DNA of 21,929 bases from JBJHCA01 sp050485785 (GTDB lineage: Bacteria > Bacteroidota > Bacteroidia > Chitinophagales > Saprospiraceae). Below, piece after piece: positions 5,805-13,352 of this stretch. Under the pieces are notes generated by a model. The model was given only the letters and a program-made list of their open reading frames with translations, was not told where the DNA came from and ran no database searches. The position numbers were made by a program, and so were the translations under genes. Location: NCBI GenBank assembly GCA_050485785.1, contig JBJHCA010000057.1, positions 1 through 21,929 of the forward strand, in the 5' to 3' direction. The first letter of the stretch is position 1. Each line of letters starts with the position of its first letter.

Positions 5805-7064
5805 TCAGGCCGGTTCATCGTTTTTCATGATCTCATGGCCCATTTTATCGCGCTTCGTAAGCAGGTAAAACTCATTGTGAGGGTTGGGTTCAACTTCAAG
5901 GGATATATTCTCTACAATCTCAAGGCCATAGCCAACCAGACCAATCCGTTTTTTGGGATTATTGGTGAGCAGTCTCATTTTCCTTACCCCCAGCTCATAA
6001 AGTATTTGTGCACCAATACCATAATCGCGTTGGTCCATCTTAAATCCCAATTTGTGATTGGCCTCAACGGTATCGTATCCCTCCTCCTGCAGTTTATAGG
6101 CTTTCAGCTTGTTCAACAACCCGATACCGCGACCTTCCTGCCGCATATAGAGAACAACGCCGCTGCCTGCCCGCTCTACCATTTGCATAGCTTTATGCAG
6201 TTGATCGCCGCAATCACACCGCAATGAACCCAAAATGTCGCCGGTTTCACATGAAGAATGAACCCGAACCAACACCGGCTCATCTTCAGGCCAGATACCC
6301 TTCTTCAGCGCAAGATGTAATTCATGGGTAGTAGTTTGCCGAAAAGCATACAAATCAAACATGCCATATCGGGTTGGCATTTGAATGTGCTCTTCCAGGG
6401 CTACAAGTTTTTCATGTTTAATTCGATAGGCTATCAGATCTTTGATCGAAATGATCTTTAACCCGAATTTGCCGGCCACTTCCATCAGGTCCGGCAATCT
6501 TGCCATGGTTCCGTCTTCATTCAATATCTCAACCAGTACCCCGGCTGGGTAAAAACCGGCCAGTCTGGCCAGATCAATGGCTGCCTCAGTATGCCCGGCT
6601 CTTCTTAACACTCCGCCCTGTTTTGCCCGAAGTGGAAAAATATGGCCCGGTCGGGCATAATCTTCAGCCCGGGTGTCAGTTTTGGTAAGCGCTCTGATTC
6701 CAGTAGCCCGGTCATATGCCGAAATACCCGTTGTACACCCCTGTCCCAATAAATCGATGGAAACCGTGAAAGCCGTTTCGTGCAGTGCAGTATTAGAAGT
6801 CACCATAGGATGCAGTTTCAGCTCATCACACCGATCTTCAACCAATGGGGCGCAAATTAATCCCCGGCCGTGGGTAGCCATAAAGTTAATTATCTCAGGG
6901 GTCACTGTTTCCGCTGCGCATATAAAGTCCCCCTCATTTTCGCGATCCTCATCATCCACCACTATGATAACTTTGCCATCGCGGATATCCCGGATGGCAT
7001 CTTCAACAGCATCAAGCTTCAGATTTTCCATATTTATTTTTTGATAACTCATGCAGATTAACAT
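5805..7064 (-). CDS. ribBA: RibBA: 3,4-dihydroxy-2-butanone-4-phosphate synthase / GTP cyclohydrolase II
   Basis: Bifunctional riboflavin-pathway enzyme with both entry reactions: ribulose 5-phosphate to 3,4-dihydroxy-2-butanone 4-phosphate, and GTP to diaminohydroxyribosylaminopyrimidine phosphate. The RibB half (about 12-212) shows the acidic loop DDEDRENEGDF (37-47), TGISAYDRATGIR and RPGHIFPLRAKQGGVLRRAG. The RibA half (about 225-405) has the zinc-binding SCETGDILGSLRCDCGDQL (Cys272, 283, 285) and RQEGRGIGLLNKLKAY. At 419 residues it is of usual length and both active sites look complete. The start is uncertain: Met12 (codon 7029-7031, MENLKLDAVEDAI) fits the family best and still overlaps the upstream glycosyltransferase by 20 bases; the 7064 start would overlap by 53. 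It is the last gene of a minus-strand run. Confidence 0.93.
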   Translation of the reverse strand: MLICMSYQKINMENLKLDAVEDAIRDIRDGKVIIVVDDEDRENEGDFICAAETVTPEIINFMATHGRGLICAPLVEDRCDELKLHPMVTSNTALHETAFTVSIDLLGQGCTTGISAYDRATGIRALTKTDTRAEDYARPGHIFPLRAKQGGVLRRAGHTEAAIDLARLAGFYPAGVLVEILNEDGTMARLPDLMEVAGKFGLKIISIKDLIAYRIKHEKLVALEEHIQMPTRYGMFDLYAFRQTTTHELHLALKKGIWPEDEPVLVRVHSSCETGDILGSLRCDCGDQLHKAMQMVERAGSGVVLYMRQEGRGIGLLNKLKAYKLQEEGYDTVEANHKLGFKMDQRDYGIGAQILYELGVRKMRLLTNNPKKRIGLVGYGLEIVENISLEVEPNPHNEFYLLTKRDKMGHEIMKNDEPA

Positions 7065-8208
7065 TCATTTGGTCTATAAAGATTGACCATTGGTAATTTG
7101 TTTTCACAAAGTCGCGGGCAAGCATACCCTGACCCTCAGCTTTAGCAGGGTGATCAAGCAGTTTTTTTATACTTCGGGCAAAGTTTTTGGCATTTTCTTC
7201 AAGGGTGATAACATTTTGTGGAGCGCTGAGCGCTTCATTAACCAGTGGTGTAGTTAAGCAAGGCAATCCGCATGCCATGGCCTCAAGCAATTTGTTCTGT
7301 AGCCCGCTTCCCGTAAACAGGGGTGCAACAAAGATCCGCGAACTCCGGTATGCATCCCTGATGTCGTTCATCCAGCCGCTAACCTTAACATGCTCACTCT
7401 GCCTGGCTAACAGTGCTGCAGGAGGCCTTGCTCCGGCTATTAAAACTTTTGGTTCAATATTCTGCAATTTGAGTTCGGGTAAAATCTCATCTATCAGAAA
7501 ATTCGCTGCCTGTATGTTAGGACGGTAACCCATGTTTCCCACAAATGCCATGTCAAATTTTTTCTCCCGCCCAGAGGGTGAAAAGTATTCGGTATCTATA
7601 CCATTGGGCACTATTCGGACAGCCTTTGACTTGGTGTCATCCAATACAAGCTCATCCCGGTCCCGGTCTGAAATCACCCAATGCTGATCAAACGTACGAA
7701 ACACCTGGCTTTCCATTCGTCCCATTCGGTATGACTCTGTCCTCCAAAACAAATTGCCTAGTAAGCCTTTGTTTTTTGCCTGCCTGAGGGCACCGGTGGA
7801 AAAAGCATCCATGTAATCCAGTACTTTAGGGCAGTCCCAATGGTAAGTATAAGGTGCCATGCGAAGTAGCTGGCATATCACCACATCCGGTTGAACTTCG
7901 CCAAAATACTTGTTGAGATTTTTGGCAGCTGACTCTGAATAGAAATATGCAACCTGAGCCGGCAGACCTTTAAGCCATCGGGTTAGTTTCTGGAATTGAA
8001 ACGGGCTGCCTGAAATCCGCGAAACATGTATTGATCTGCAATAGGTATTCAGGGCGGCATAATGACTTGTACTCACGTGCTCATCGCTCAGTGCGGCCAG
8101 GTGGACCTCGTGCCTGGCTGCCAGTCCTTTAATCTGGTGATATGCTCTAAGCTTATCACCTTTTTCCAATGGAAATGGGAAACGGGATGTCAGGAAAAGT
8201 ATTTTCAC
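7012..8208 (-). CDS. Glycosyltransferase, GT4-like (second of a pair)
   Basis: A 398-residue GT-B fold glycosyltransferase. The N-terminus MKILFLTSRFPFPLEKGDKL is the first Rossmann strand with the G-D loop seen in family 4 enzymes that open with 'P-x-P-x-x-G'. The C-terminal half has FVGNMGYRPNIQAANFL, VSGWMNDIRDAY, and the nucleotide-sugar-binding block TGSGLQNKLLEAMACGLP with the E-x7-E type acidic signature. It resembles the sugar transferases associated with XrtA/PEP-CTERM or other exopolysaccharide loci, but no exosortase is present here. The donor and acceptor are unknown. It starts 9 bases after the previous glycosyltransferase and its stop lies within the 5' end of ribBA. It is probably cytosolic, acting at the inner membrane face. 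Confidence 0.8.
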   Translation of the reverse strand: MKILFLTSRFPFPLEKGDKLRAYHQIKGLAARHEVHLAALSDEHVSTSHYAALNTYCRSIHVSRISGSPFQFQKLTRWLKGLPAQVAYFYSESAAKNLNKYFGEVQPDVVICQLLRMAPYTYHWDCPKVLDYMDAFSTGALRQAKNKGLLGNLFWRTESYRMGRMESQVFRTFDQHWVISDRDRDELVLDDTKSKAVRIVPNGIDTEYFSPSGREKKFDMAFVGNMGYRPNIQAANFLIDEILPELKLQNIEPKVLIAGARPPAALLARQSEHVKVSGWMNDIRDAYRSSRIFVAPLFTGSGLQNKLLEAMACGLPCLTTPLVNEALSAPQNVITLEENAKNFARSIKKLLDHPAKAEGQGMLARDFVKTNYQWSIFIDQMNVNLHELSKNKYGKSEA

Positions 8209-8217
8209 AACTTCAAT

Positions 8218-9444
8218 TCACAGCGCGTAGTAGTTCTTCTCTTTCAAAATATCGCGGTAGAAGTCTGCTATTTTGCCGGCCACAAAGTTATAGTGAAAGT
8301 TTTGTTCAACGTAGTTGCGGGCACGTAATCCGATTTCGCCGAGCTTCTTTTTTTCTTCCAGGCACCAGCCAACGCTATCCAGCAATTCTTCCCGGGTATC
8401 AGCCAGCATAATGGTGTCCTTATGCTGAGCACCTATACCCTCGGCTCCTATCCTGGTTGAAATGATAGCCTTGGCCAAAGCCATACCCTCTAAAATCTTA
8501 GCCCGCATTCCGCTTCCGCTTTTCAAGGGTACCAGCATGATATCGTAAGCCCGGATAAAAGCTGTGGCATCGTCTACTTCCCCGTGATAAAATACACCCC
8601 CGGGAAGTGTTTCGGCAAAATCGGCCGGAGCATTTCTTCCGGCAATATGGAATGAAATACCGGAATATTGTTCGCGCAATGCCGGCCACACCTCCCTGAT
8701 AAACCAATGTAACCCTTCGGTGTTTGGAAGCCAGTCAAGACTTCCGATAAAGCTCATCGTTAACTCATCACCACTGTTTTCTGCCTTTTCAGCCTGATAA
8801 TTTTCCGGATTGAGCCCTATGGGTACCACTAAGCCCTGACCTCTGTATCCCAGTGACCGGAACGTGTCCATGTCTCTTTGTGTAATGGCCAGTATGGCAT
8901 CGTATTGTTGCAGCATTTCTATTTCATACATCCTGAGTTTTGAGGTCAGATAGTTCAGATACCATCTCTTTGGACCTGCAGACATGTGCAGACAAATACT
9001 TTCCCAGATCTCATGCTCCACATTGTGGGCACGCATAACCACCGGCGCATTGGTTGCTGACCGAATGGAAGGTATGTATGGTGACAGGAACGGCGTTTCG
9101 AGTTGAATGATGTCAAATCTTTTCTGGCTGAGTACGGTTCTCAGCATTTCCCTGAACTCAGGAACATCAAACCGGTCTATGTGAAAAGACTTCCTCGAGA
9201 ATAAATTGAGAAAAGCGTCTTTGACCTTAATGCGATTGTCAATGTTTACGGAATACACATTTTCGTAGTGATCCAGCTCGCCTTTTACCGCTTTCAGATC
9301 TACCGGGTGGCGGGTAGTGTTCATGGAAAGCAAAGTGAGCTGCAAACCATGTTCATTCATCCCCCGGCTCAGGTTTGTTACCGCTATGGACTCTCCATCG
9401 TTGAGCGGCACCGGAAATTTTTTACACAGTTGCAGGATATGCAT
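8218..9444 (-). CDS. Glycosyltransferase, GT4-like (first of a pair)
   Basis: A 408-residue GT-B glycosyltransferase starting MHILQLCKKFPVPLNDGESIA. Visible landmarks are VMRAHNVEHEIWE in the N-terminal domain, FIGSLDWLPNTEGLHWF at the domain junction, and the donor-binding block LKSGSGMRAKILEGMALAKAII with its Glu. It is a distant paralogue of the following glycosyltransferase: the same order of blocks, with strongly diverged sequence. The two genes are 9 bases apart and are likely co-translated, which suggests that they act successively on one glycan (surface polysaccharide, lipid-linked sugar or protein glycan; the sequence does not say which). The gene upstream (Nudix-nicotinamidase) ends 31 bases before, so all may share one transcript. 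Confidence 0.8.
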   Translation of the reverse strand: MHILQLCKKFPVPLNDGESIAVTNLSRGMNEHGLQLTLLSMNTTRHPVDLKAVKGELDHYENVYSVNIDNRIKVKDAFLNLFSRKSFHIDRFDVPEFREMLRTVLSQKRFDIIQLETPFLSPYIPSIRSATNAPVVMRAHNVEHEIWESICLHMSAGPKRWYLNYLTSKLRMYEIEMLQQYDAILAITQRDMDTFRSLGYRGQGLVVPIGLNPENYQAEKAENSGDELTMSFIGSLDWLPNTEGLHWFIREVWPALREQYSGISFHIAGRNAPADFAETLPGGVFYHGEVDDATAFIRAYDIMLVPLKSGSGMRAKILEGMALAKAIISTRIGAEGIGAQHKDTIMLADTREELLDSVGWCLEEKKKLGEIGLRARNYVEQNFHYNFVAGKIADFYRDILKEKNYYAL

Positions 9445-9475
9445 ATCCGGATGGTAAGTGGATAATCGGCAATAA

Positions 9476-10543
9476 TTATTGCCTTACTATTCTTCTTTTA
9501 ATCTGCGAAGATAAAATAGTTTTTGCACCTTCCTGCTGCATAACTTCTAATGCTTCGCGGTCATCTCCTGCCTTAAGGTTAACTCCTCTGCACCCGTCTT
9601 CAATCACATAAACTTCAAATCCTTCTTTCAAGGCGTCCGATACTGAATACCTTACGCAAAAATCAGTGGCAAGCCCCATGATGTAAACACTTTCAACCTC
9701 TCTCAATCTCAGGTAATCAGCAAGCCCTGTACTTCGTTGTCTGGCATTATCGTAAAAAGCACTGTAGCTGTCAATTTTAGGGTCGGTTCCTTTGTAAAAA
9801 ACCTGTTCAGCTTTTGTATGATCAAAATCTTTGTGGAATGCAGCACCAAATGAATCCTGAACACAGTGTATGGGCCATAATATCTGTTCTATGCCATCCT
9901 GGTCTATCACTTGTCCCGGTTTTCTCCATGGATGATTAGCAGCAAAACTCGAATGATTGGCCGGATGCCAGTCCCTTGTAACAATGGCAATATCAAATAA
10001 TGGCATCAGGCTGTTGGCAACGGGAACCACCTGTGACGCTTCGTTCACGGCCAGTGCCCCTTGTTCCATAAAGTCATTTTGCAAGTCAACAATCAGCAAG
10101 GCATCTTTTCGGTTGAGTGTCGTCAACACATGCAGCGCTTTACTGACAATTCCGGCATGGTCAAATGCCAGAGGTGGCAGCTCATTAAAGCGAAACCATC
10201 TAACTGATGCTGCATCACTTCCTGCCCTGGGTTCAGACTCATCCGGTTTAATCCATCCGTAGTAAACTACACTGATGGTTCTTCCCCGTGGATCTCTTTT
10301 CGGATCAGACTGCACACACAACTCCTTCAGATAAGCAGGCTCCAGTCCGGTTTCTTCTCGTAGCTCTCTGAAAGCAGCTTGTTCCGTAGTTTCATCAGGA
10401 TCATTGAAGCCACCGGGCAATGCCCAGGAAAGTCGGTAAGGGTCAGATTGGCGCTGAATCAGCAGAATCTCCACTTCCTCTCCGGGTTTGAGCAATACAA
10501 TGTCCACTGTAACCATGGGGCGGGGATAATGATAGGTATACAT
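9476..10543 (-). CDS. Nudix hydrolase-nicotinamidase fusion
   Basis: A 355-residue fusion. Residues 1-145 are a Nudix domain with an intact box, G45-x5-E51-x7-REL(59-61)-x-EE-x-GL(67), similar to ADP-ribose pyrophosphatase-like and NrtR-like Nudix proteins. Residues about 146-355 are an isochorismatase-fold nicotinamidase (PncA): VDLQNDF with Asp153, metal-site residues in DWHPANHSSF (Asp191, His193, His197), FYKGTDP with Lys251, and GLATDFCVRYS with the nucleophile Cys296. The PncA half should hydrolyse nicotinamide to nicotinate, feeding the nicotinate phosphoribosyltransferase encoded just upstream. The Nudix half may degrade ADP-ribose or a similar NAD breakdown product; no DNA-binding winged-helix part, as expected in NrtR, is visible. 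A promoter candidate lies immediately upstream. Confidence 0.88.
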   Translation of the reverse strand: MYTYHYPRPMVTVDIVLLKPGEEVEILLIQRQSDPYRLSWALPGGFNDPDETTEQAAFRELREETGLEPAYLKELCVQSDPKRDPRGRTISVVYYGWIKPDESEPRAGSDAASVRWFRFNELPPLAFDHAGIVSKALHVLTTLNRKDALLIVDLQNDFMEQGALAVNEASQVVPVANSLMPLFDIAIVTRDWHPANHSSFAANHPWRKPGQVIDQDGIEQILWPIHCVQDSFGAAFHKDFDHTKAEQVFYKGTDPKIDSYSAFYDNARQRSTGLADYLRLREVESVYIMGLATDFCVRYSVSDALKEGFEVYVIEDGCRGVNLKAGDDREALEVMQQEGAKTILSSQIKRRIVRQ

Positions 10544-10559
10544 CTGCTGAGAGTTTGTG

Positions 10560-10590
10560 CAAAGATAGAACCATTTTACCCGCCTAAAAG
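10560..10590 (-). promoter_or_regulatory. Bacteroidota-type promoter for the Nudix-nicotinamidase gene
   Basis: On the minus strand the -7 element TATCTTTG (10560-10567) matches TAnnTTTG exactly; 19 bases upstream is CTTT/TTTT, a weak -33. The predicted start is near 10553, giving a leader of only about 10 bases before the 10543 start codon. It implies transcription independent of pncB, possibly running through the glycosyltransferases to ribBA. Confidence 0.5.
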
Positions 10591-10762
10591 CTTATCAGAG
10601 GCCCCATAAATGCTAAATCCGGGACTGAAACCCTTTTTCAGCCGCATAGTAACCCATTGTTGCCACTTGCAATCATGCGGCCAACAAAGAGTTACACCAA
10701 AAAACAATGCCCCCGGCAAAATATACATCAAAGCAACGATTTGTAATGCCACCTGGCCTATG

Positions 10763-12208
10763 CTATGTCGTCATTCCGCAAATGTCTGCATAACTCGTTT
10801 CCATCAGCACAGGGAAGCCCGGATTGGGTTGACGCAATGCTTCTGCAGCTTTTCGGCAGCGTTCTCTGGCGTCATGCAGTGATTCGGTGCTGGCGATAAG
10901 TTCACCTTTGTTCATAATAGTTACCAATGCATTATCCGGATGTTGCTTCATTGAGTCCGGAGCACTAAGCTGATTATAAACCAAATCATGCCAGTGTCGG
11001 GAAGTCAGCTTGCTTGTTTTGCACATTGTTTCCAAATCTTTCAGCTCTCCGTCCGAAGTTCGTATCCACCCGGGAAGCCCGGGCCAGTGCTTTTTGTCTC
11101 CTGATACAGCATGTTTGGTTTTGTATTGCCATACGCCTTTTTGGTGCTGGATGGCCCCAAGCTTGTATACTCCGCCAAGCGAAGGCTTTTCAGGTACTGT
11201 GGTCAATGCGGTACCAACACCCCAGATATCGATGGGAGCACCGGATTCCACCAGTTCTTTAATAGAAGAGGCATCTAGGTCACCGCTGGCCACAATTTTG
11301 GTGTGCCGCAGTCCCGCCTCATCGAGCCAATACCGGGCCATCTTGCTGAGTTCTGATAAGTTGCCGCTGTCGAGCCTGATACCACCCAACTTTTTACCGT
11401 GTGAGTACATGGTTTTTCCCACCTCCACAGCAGCGCGGATTCCGTCTGTATTGTTGTAAGTATCCACCAGTAATGTACAGTCATCGGGCATATGCAGAGC
11501 ATAAGATTCAAATGCTTCCTTTTCGGTAACATGGCTCAGAATAAAGCTGTGTGCATGGGTACCTTTAACGGGAATACCGTAGAGTTTGCCGGCAAGTACA
11601 TTGCTGGTGGCATGGATGCCGCCAATGTATGCTGCCCTGGAAGCTGACAGCCCGCCGTCCATTCCCTGTGCTCTTCGAAGCCCAAACTCAAGAATCTTCC
11701 CTCCGGCGGCACTTTCGGTGATCATCATGGCTTGTGTTGCCACCAATGAAGGGAAGCTGATCAGGTTGAGAGTAATGGTTTCCAGCAGTTGAGCCTGCAG
11801 TAGCGGCCCTTCAACGGTAACTAAAGGCATAAAAGGAAAAACCGGCGTACCCTCTGGTGCTGATTTGATTGTGCAACTCAAATGGAAGCGCTGAAGGTGA
11901 TTCAAAAACGATTCCGTGAAAAGATTTTTCCCTGATGATGACTTCACTGAACCCAAATACTGTATGTCGTCAACACTAAAGTGAAACTCGCGAAGCGTTT
12001 CAACGAAGTCCTGCATCCCGGCAGCTATTACAAAATCACATCCGCGTACAGGTGGTCGACGATAATGCATATAAAAAGCCGCAGGAACTGATGCCCGGCC
12101 TTCCATAAAGTAAACCTGCGCCATGGTGAGCTGGTAAAGGTCGGTGAGCATGGCTCTGTTGCCTTTACGCAATATGTCAGTTCCCATTAAAGTTAAAGGA
12201 TTTTGCAT
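10763..12208 (-). CDS. pncB: Nicotinate phosphoribosyltransferase
   Basis: Catalyses nicotinate + PRPP to nicotinate mononucleotide, the committed step of NAD salvage (Preiss-Handler pathway). The sequence shows MLTDLYQLTMAQVYFMEG near the N-terminus, the typical NAPRTase opening, then EFGLRRAQGMDGGLSASRAA, KGTHAHSFI, VDTYNNTDGIRAAVEVG, IRLDSGNLSELS and IVASGDLDASSI, covering the phosphoribosyl-binding barrel. An earlier in-frame ATG at 12325 would add 39 residues, but these do not resemble the family and would run across the divergent promoter at 12287-12317. I therefore prefer 12208 (481 residues) or 12187 (MGTDILRKGNRAM). The neighbouring nicotinamidase fusion provides its substrate. Confidence 0.9.
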   Translation of the reverse strand: MQNPLTLMGTDILRKGNRAMLTDLYQLTMAQVYFMEGRASVPAAFYMHYRRPPVRGCDFVIAAGMQDFVETLREFHFSVDDIQYLGSVKSSSGKNLFTESFLNHLQRFHLSCTIKSAPEGTPVFPFMPLVTVEGPLLQAQLLETITLNLISFPSLVATQAMMITESAAGGKILEFGLRRAQGMDGGLSASRAAYIGGIHATSNVLAGKLYGIPVKGTHAHSFILSHVTEKEAFESYALHMPDDCTLLVDTYNNTDGIRAAVEVGKTMYSHGKKLGGIRLDSGNLSELSKMARYWLDEAGLRHTKIVASGDLDASSIKELVESGAPIDIWGVGTALTTVPEKPSLGGVYKLGAIQHQKGVWQYKTKHAVSGDKKHWPGLPGWIRTSDGELKDLETMCKTSKLTSRHWHDLVYNQLSAPDSMKQHPDNALVTIMNKGELIASTESLHDARERCRKAAEALRQPNPGFPVLMETSYADICGMTT

Positions 12209-12217
12209 TAATAAAGG

Positions 12218-12251
12218 ACAAGGTAAAGCTTGGTAAGAGATCTGCAAAAAA
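12218..12251 (-). promoter_or_regulatory. Candidate promoter for pncB
   Basis: On the minus strand, TTTTTTG (12245-12251), 19 bases, then TACCTTGT (12218-12225); the -7 part matches TAnnTTTG imperfectly. The predicted start near 12211 would favour translation from 12187 or a nearly leaderless message from 12208, and argues against the 12325 start. Confidence 0.3.
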
Positions 12252-12286
12252 GTGAGAATATTTTCGAAAAAATATGTGCCCAAGTA

Positions 12287-12317
12287 TTTGGTATTCTCAT
12301 GTTTAACTTTAACTTTG
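12287..12317 (+). promoter_or_regulatory. Strong Bacteroidota-type promoter for the small exported protein
   Basis: TTTG (12287-12290), 19 bases, TAACTTTG (12310-12317) matches the TTTG/TAnnTTTG consensus exactly in both elements and spacing. The predicted start near 12323 leaves a leader of about 28 bases before the ATG at 12351. Confidence 0.65.
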
Positions 12318-12350
12318 CGGCACATGCTTGCCCGCTTTTAAGCAAAACCC

Positions 12351-12608
12351 ATGAAAAAAGGTAAATTCAGAACCGCACTTTTATCTCTACTGTTCCTTGC
12401 CAGTATTGGGGCGCATGTTTTCATCAACACAGCTCCTCCCAATGGTGCAGGGCTTCAGTCCAAAGCCAATCAGGAAATTACGGCAAACTGTGATGAAGAA
12501 AAAGAAGATCTGAAGGCGAAATCTTTCCTGCCTGATGTCGAAGTTTTGAGGAAACTCATTGATCGGGCCAGGGTGGATATTCCGGTTATCCCTTTCATCA
12601 ATTTCTAG
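12351..12608 (+). CDS. Small exported protein of unknown function
   Basis: An 85-residue protein with a clear N-terminal signal or anchor: MKKGKF, then a hydrophobic stretch (about 9-27, TALLSLLFLASIGAHVFINT). The mature part of about 55 residues is polar and acidic (NCDEEKEDLKAK) and ends in a hydrophobic tail, DIPVIPFINF. I recognise no family. A single Cys (about residue 47) follows the signal region by some 20 residues, so it is not a lipobox. The gene is real rather than a chance ORF, because it has a signal peptide, an exact consensus promoter and an isolated position between two minus-strand genes. The location is probably periplasm or cell surface. Confidence 0.6.
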   Translation: MKKGKFRTALLSLLFLASIGAHVFINTAPPNGAGLQSKANQEITANCDEEKEDLKAKSFLPDVEVLRKLIDRARVDIPVIPFINF

Positions 12609-12643
12609 TATTTTTTCAAATTACTTTTTTTGCTTTGCGTTGA

Positions 12644-13189
12644 TCAAGGCAAATCCCAGCTGTCATAATGCTTGTAAAAAAGCTTATACATGTTCACCAC
12701 ATCACTCAGGGCCCGGTGATGGTCTCCTTCAAATTCGAATCCCTCACGTTCCAGTGCTCTTTTTAGACCTATGGTTTTACCGCCATTCCGCTTTCTCCTA
12801 TATTGTCTCCTGAGGTTGATGTACTGATCCGTCCACCGGGTTTCCAGGTCGTAGTATTCAAGGTTTTGCCGGATGATCTGCCGGTCAAAATCTCCCCAGG
12901 CAATGATCAGTGGAGTATTTTCTTCCACTTCTCCCCATTCCAGGAAATGATTGATCACTGTTTTAAACTCAGGAGCTTCTGATACCATTTGCTGGTCAAT
13001 TCCGGTGAGTTCGGTGCAAAATCGTGACAAACGCGGGTAAATTTGCGGTCGGACAAGGGATTCAAATTGCCCCTTAACGCTTCTGTATTCATCCAGTTTT
13101 ATGGCTCCCAATTCAATGACTTCCTGTCTGCGTTGCATGTCAGGATTGTCCCAACAGGTGGCTTCAATATCTAGTAGTATATAACTCAT
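12644..13189 (-). CDS. DEDDh 3'-5' exonuclease (ERI-1/KapD-like)
   Basis: A 181-residue single-domain exonuclease of the DnaQ fold. Exo I motif: LLDIEAT with Asp7 and Glu9. Exo II: AWGDFDRQ with Asp100/Asp102. Exo III: DHHRALSD with His158-x4-Asp163. The set is complete. Upstream of it, ELTGIDQQMV is the usual 'LTGI' segment. The length and the W-rich TCWDNP insertion after motif I resemble the ERI-1/KapD-type group that acts on RNA or short nucleic acids; the true substrate in bacteria is not settled. It is a single gene with its own promoter candidate, not part of a polymerase. Confidence 0.85.
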   Translation of the reverse strand: MSYILLDIEATCWDNPDMQRRQEVIELGAIKLDEYRSVKGQFESLVRPQIYPRLSRFCTELTGIDQQMVSEAPEFKTVINHFLEWGEVEENTPLIIAWGDFDRQIIRQNLEYYDLETRWTDQYINLRRQYRRKRNGGKTIGLKRALEREGFEFEGDHHRALSDVVNMYKLFYKHYDSWDLP

Positions 13190-13220
13190 GTCAATGGGCA
13201 GTTGATTTTTCCTTCAGTAT

Positions 13221-13250
13221 TAAAGGTAATTCAATGCAGCTGCCTGCAAA
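13221..13250 (-). promoter_or_regulatory. Candidate promoter for the exonuclease gene
   Basis: On the minus strand, TTTG (13247-13250), 18 bases, TACCTTTA (13221-13228), one base off TAnnTTTG. The same -7 octamer occurs upstream of the metal-binding lipoprotein. The predicted start near 13214 gives a leader of about 25 bases. Confidence 0.45.
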
Positions 13251-13352
13251 TTTGTTTAAGTTTGTGTAATCCGACAATGCAAGGGGGCTTTTTTGGGTTA
13301 GTATTTTCGGTAGCTGTTTTTTCCGGGTCTGCTGCCCGCAAAACTACATCTC

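Noticed and set aside
6673..7044. Long plus-strand ORF opposite ribBA
   Set aside because: It is a shadow of the conserved ribBA coding strand, with no family features of its own.
10622..10643. Hairpin between pncB and the Nudix-nicotinamidase gene as a terminator
   Set aside because: A stem of about 8 pairs forms on the minus strand (with one G-U), but no T run follows it, so termination is not supported.
12209..12325. N-terminal extension of pncB to the ATG at 12325
   Set aside because: The extra 39 residues do not fit the family and would cross the divergent consensus promoter.
13257..13264. TAAGTTTG as promoter of the YyaL-type gene
   Set aside because: The -7 match is perfect, but no TTG lies at the required distance upstream and the leader would be over 80 bases, so I left it out.
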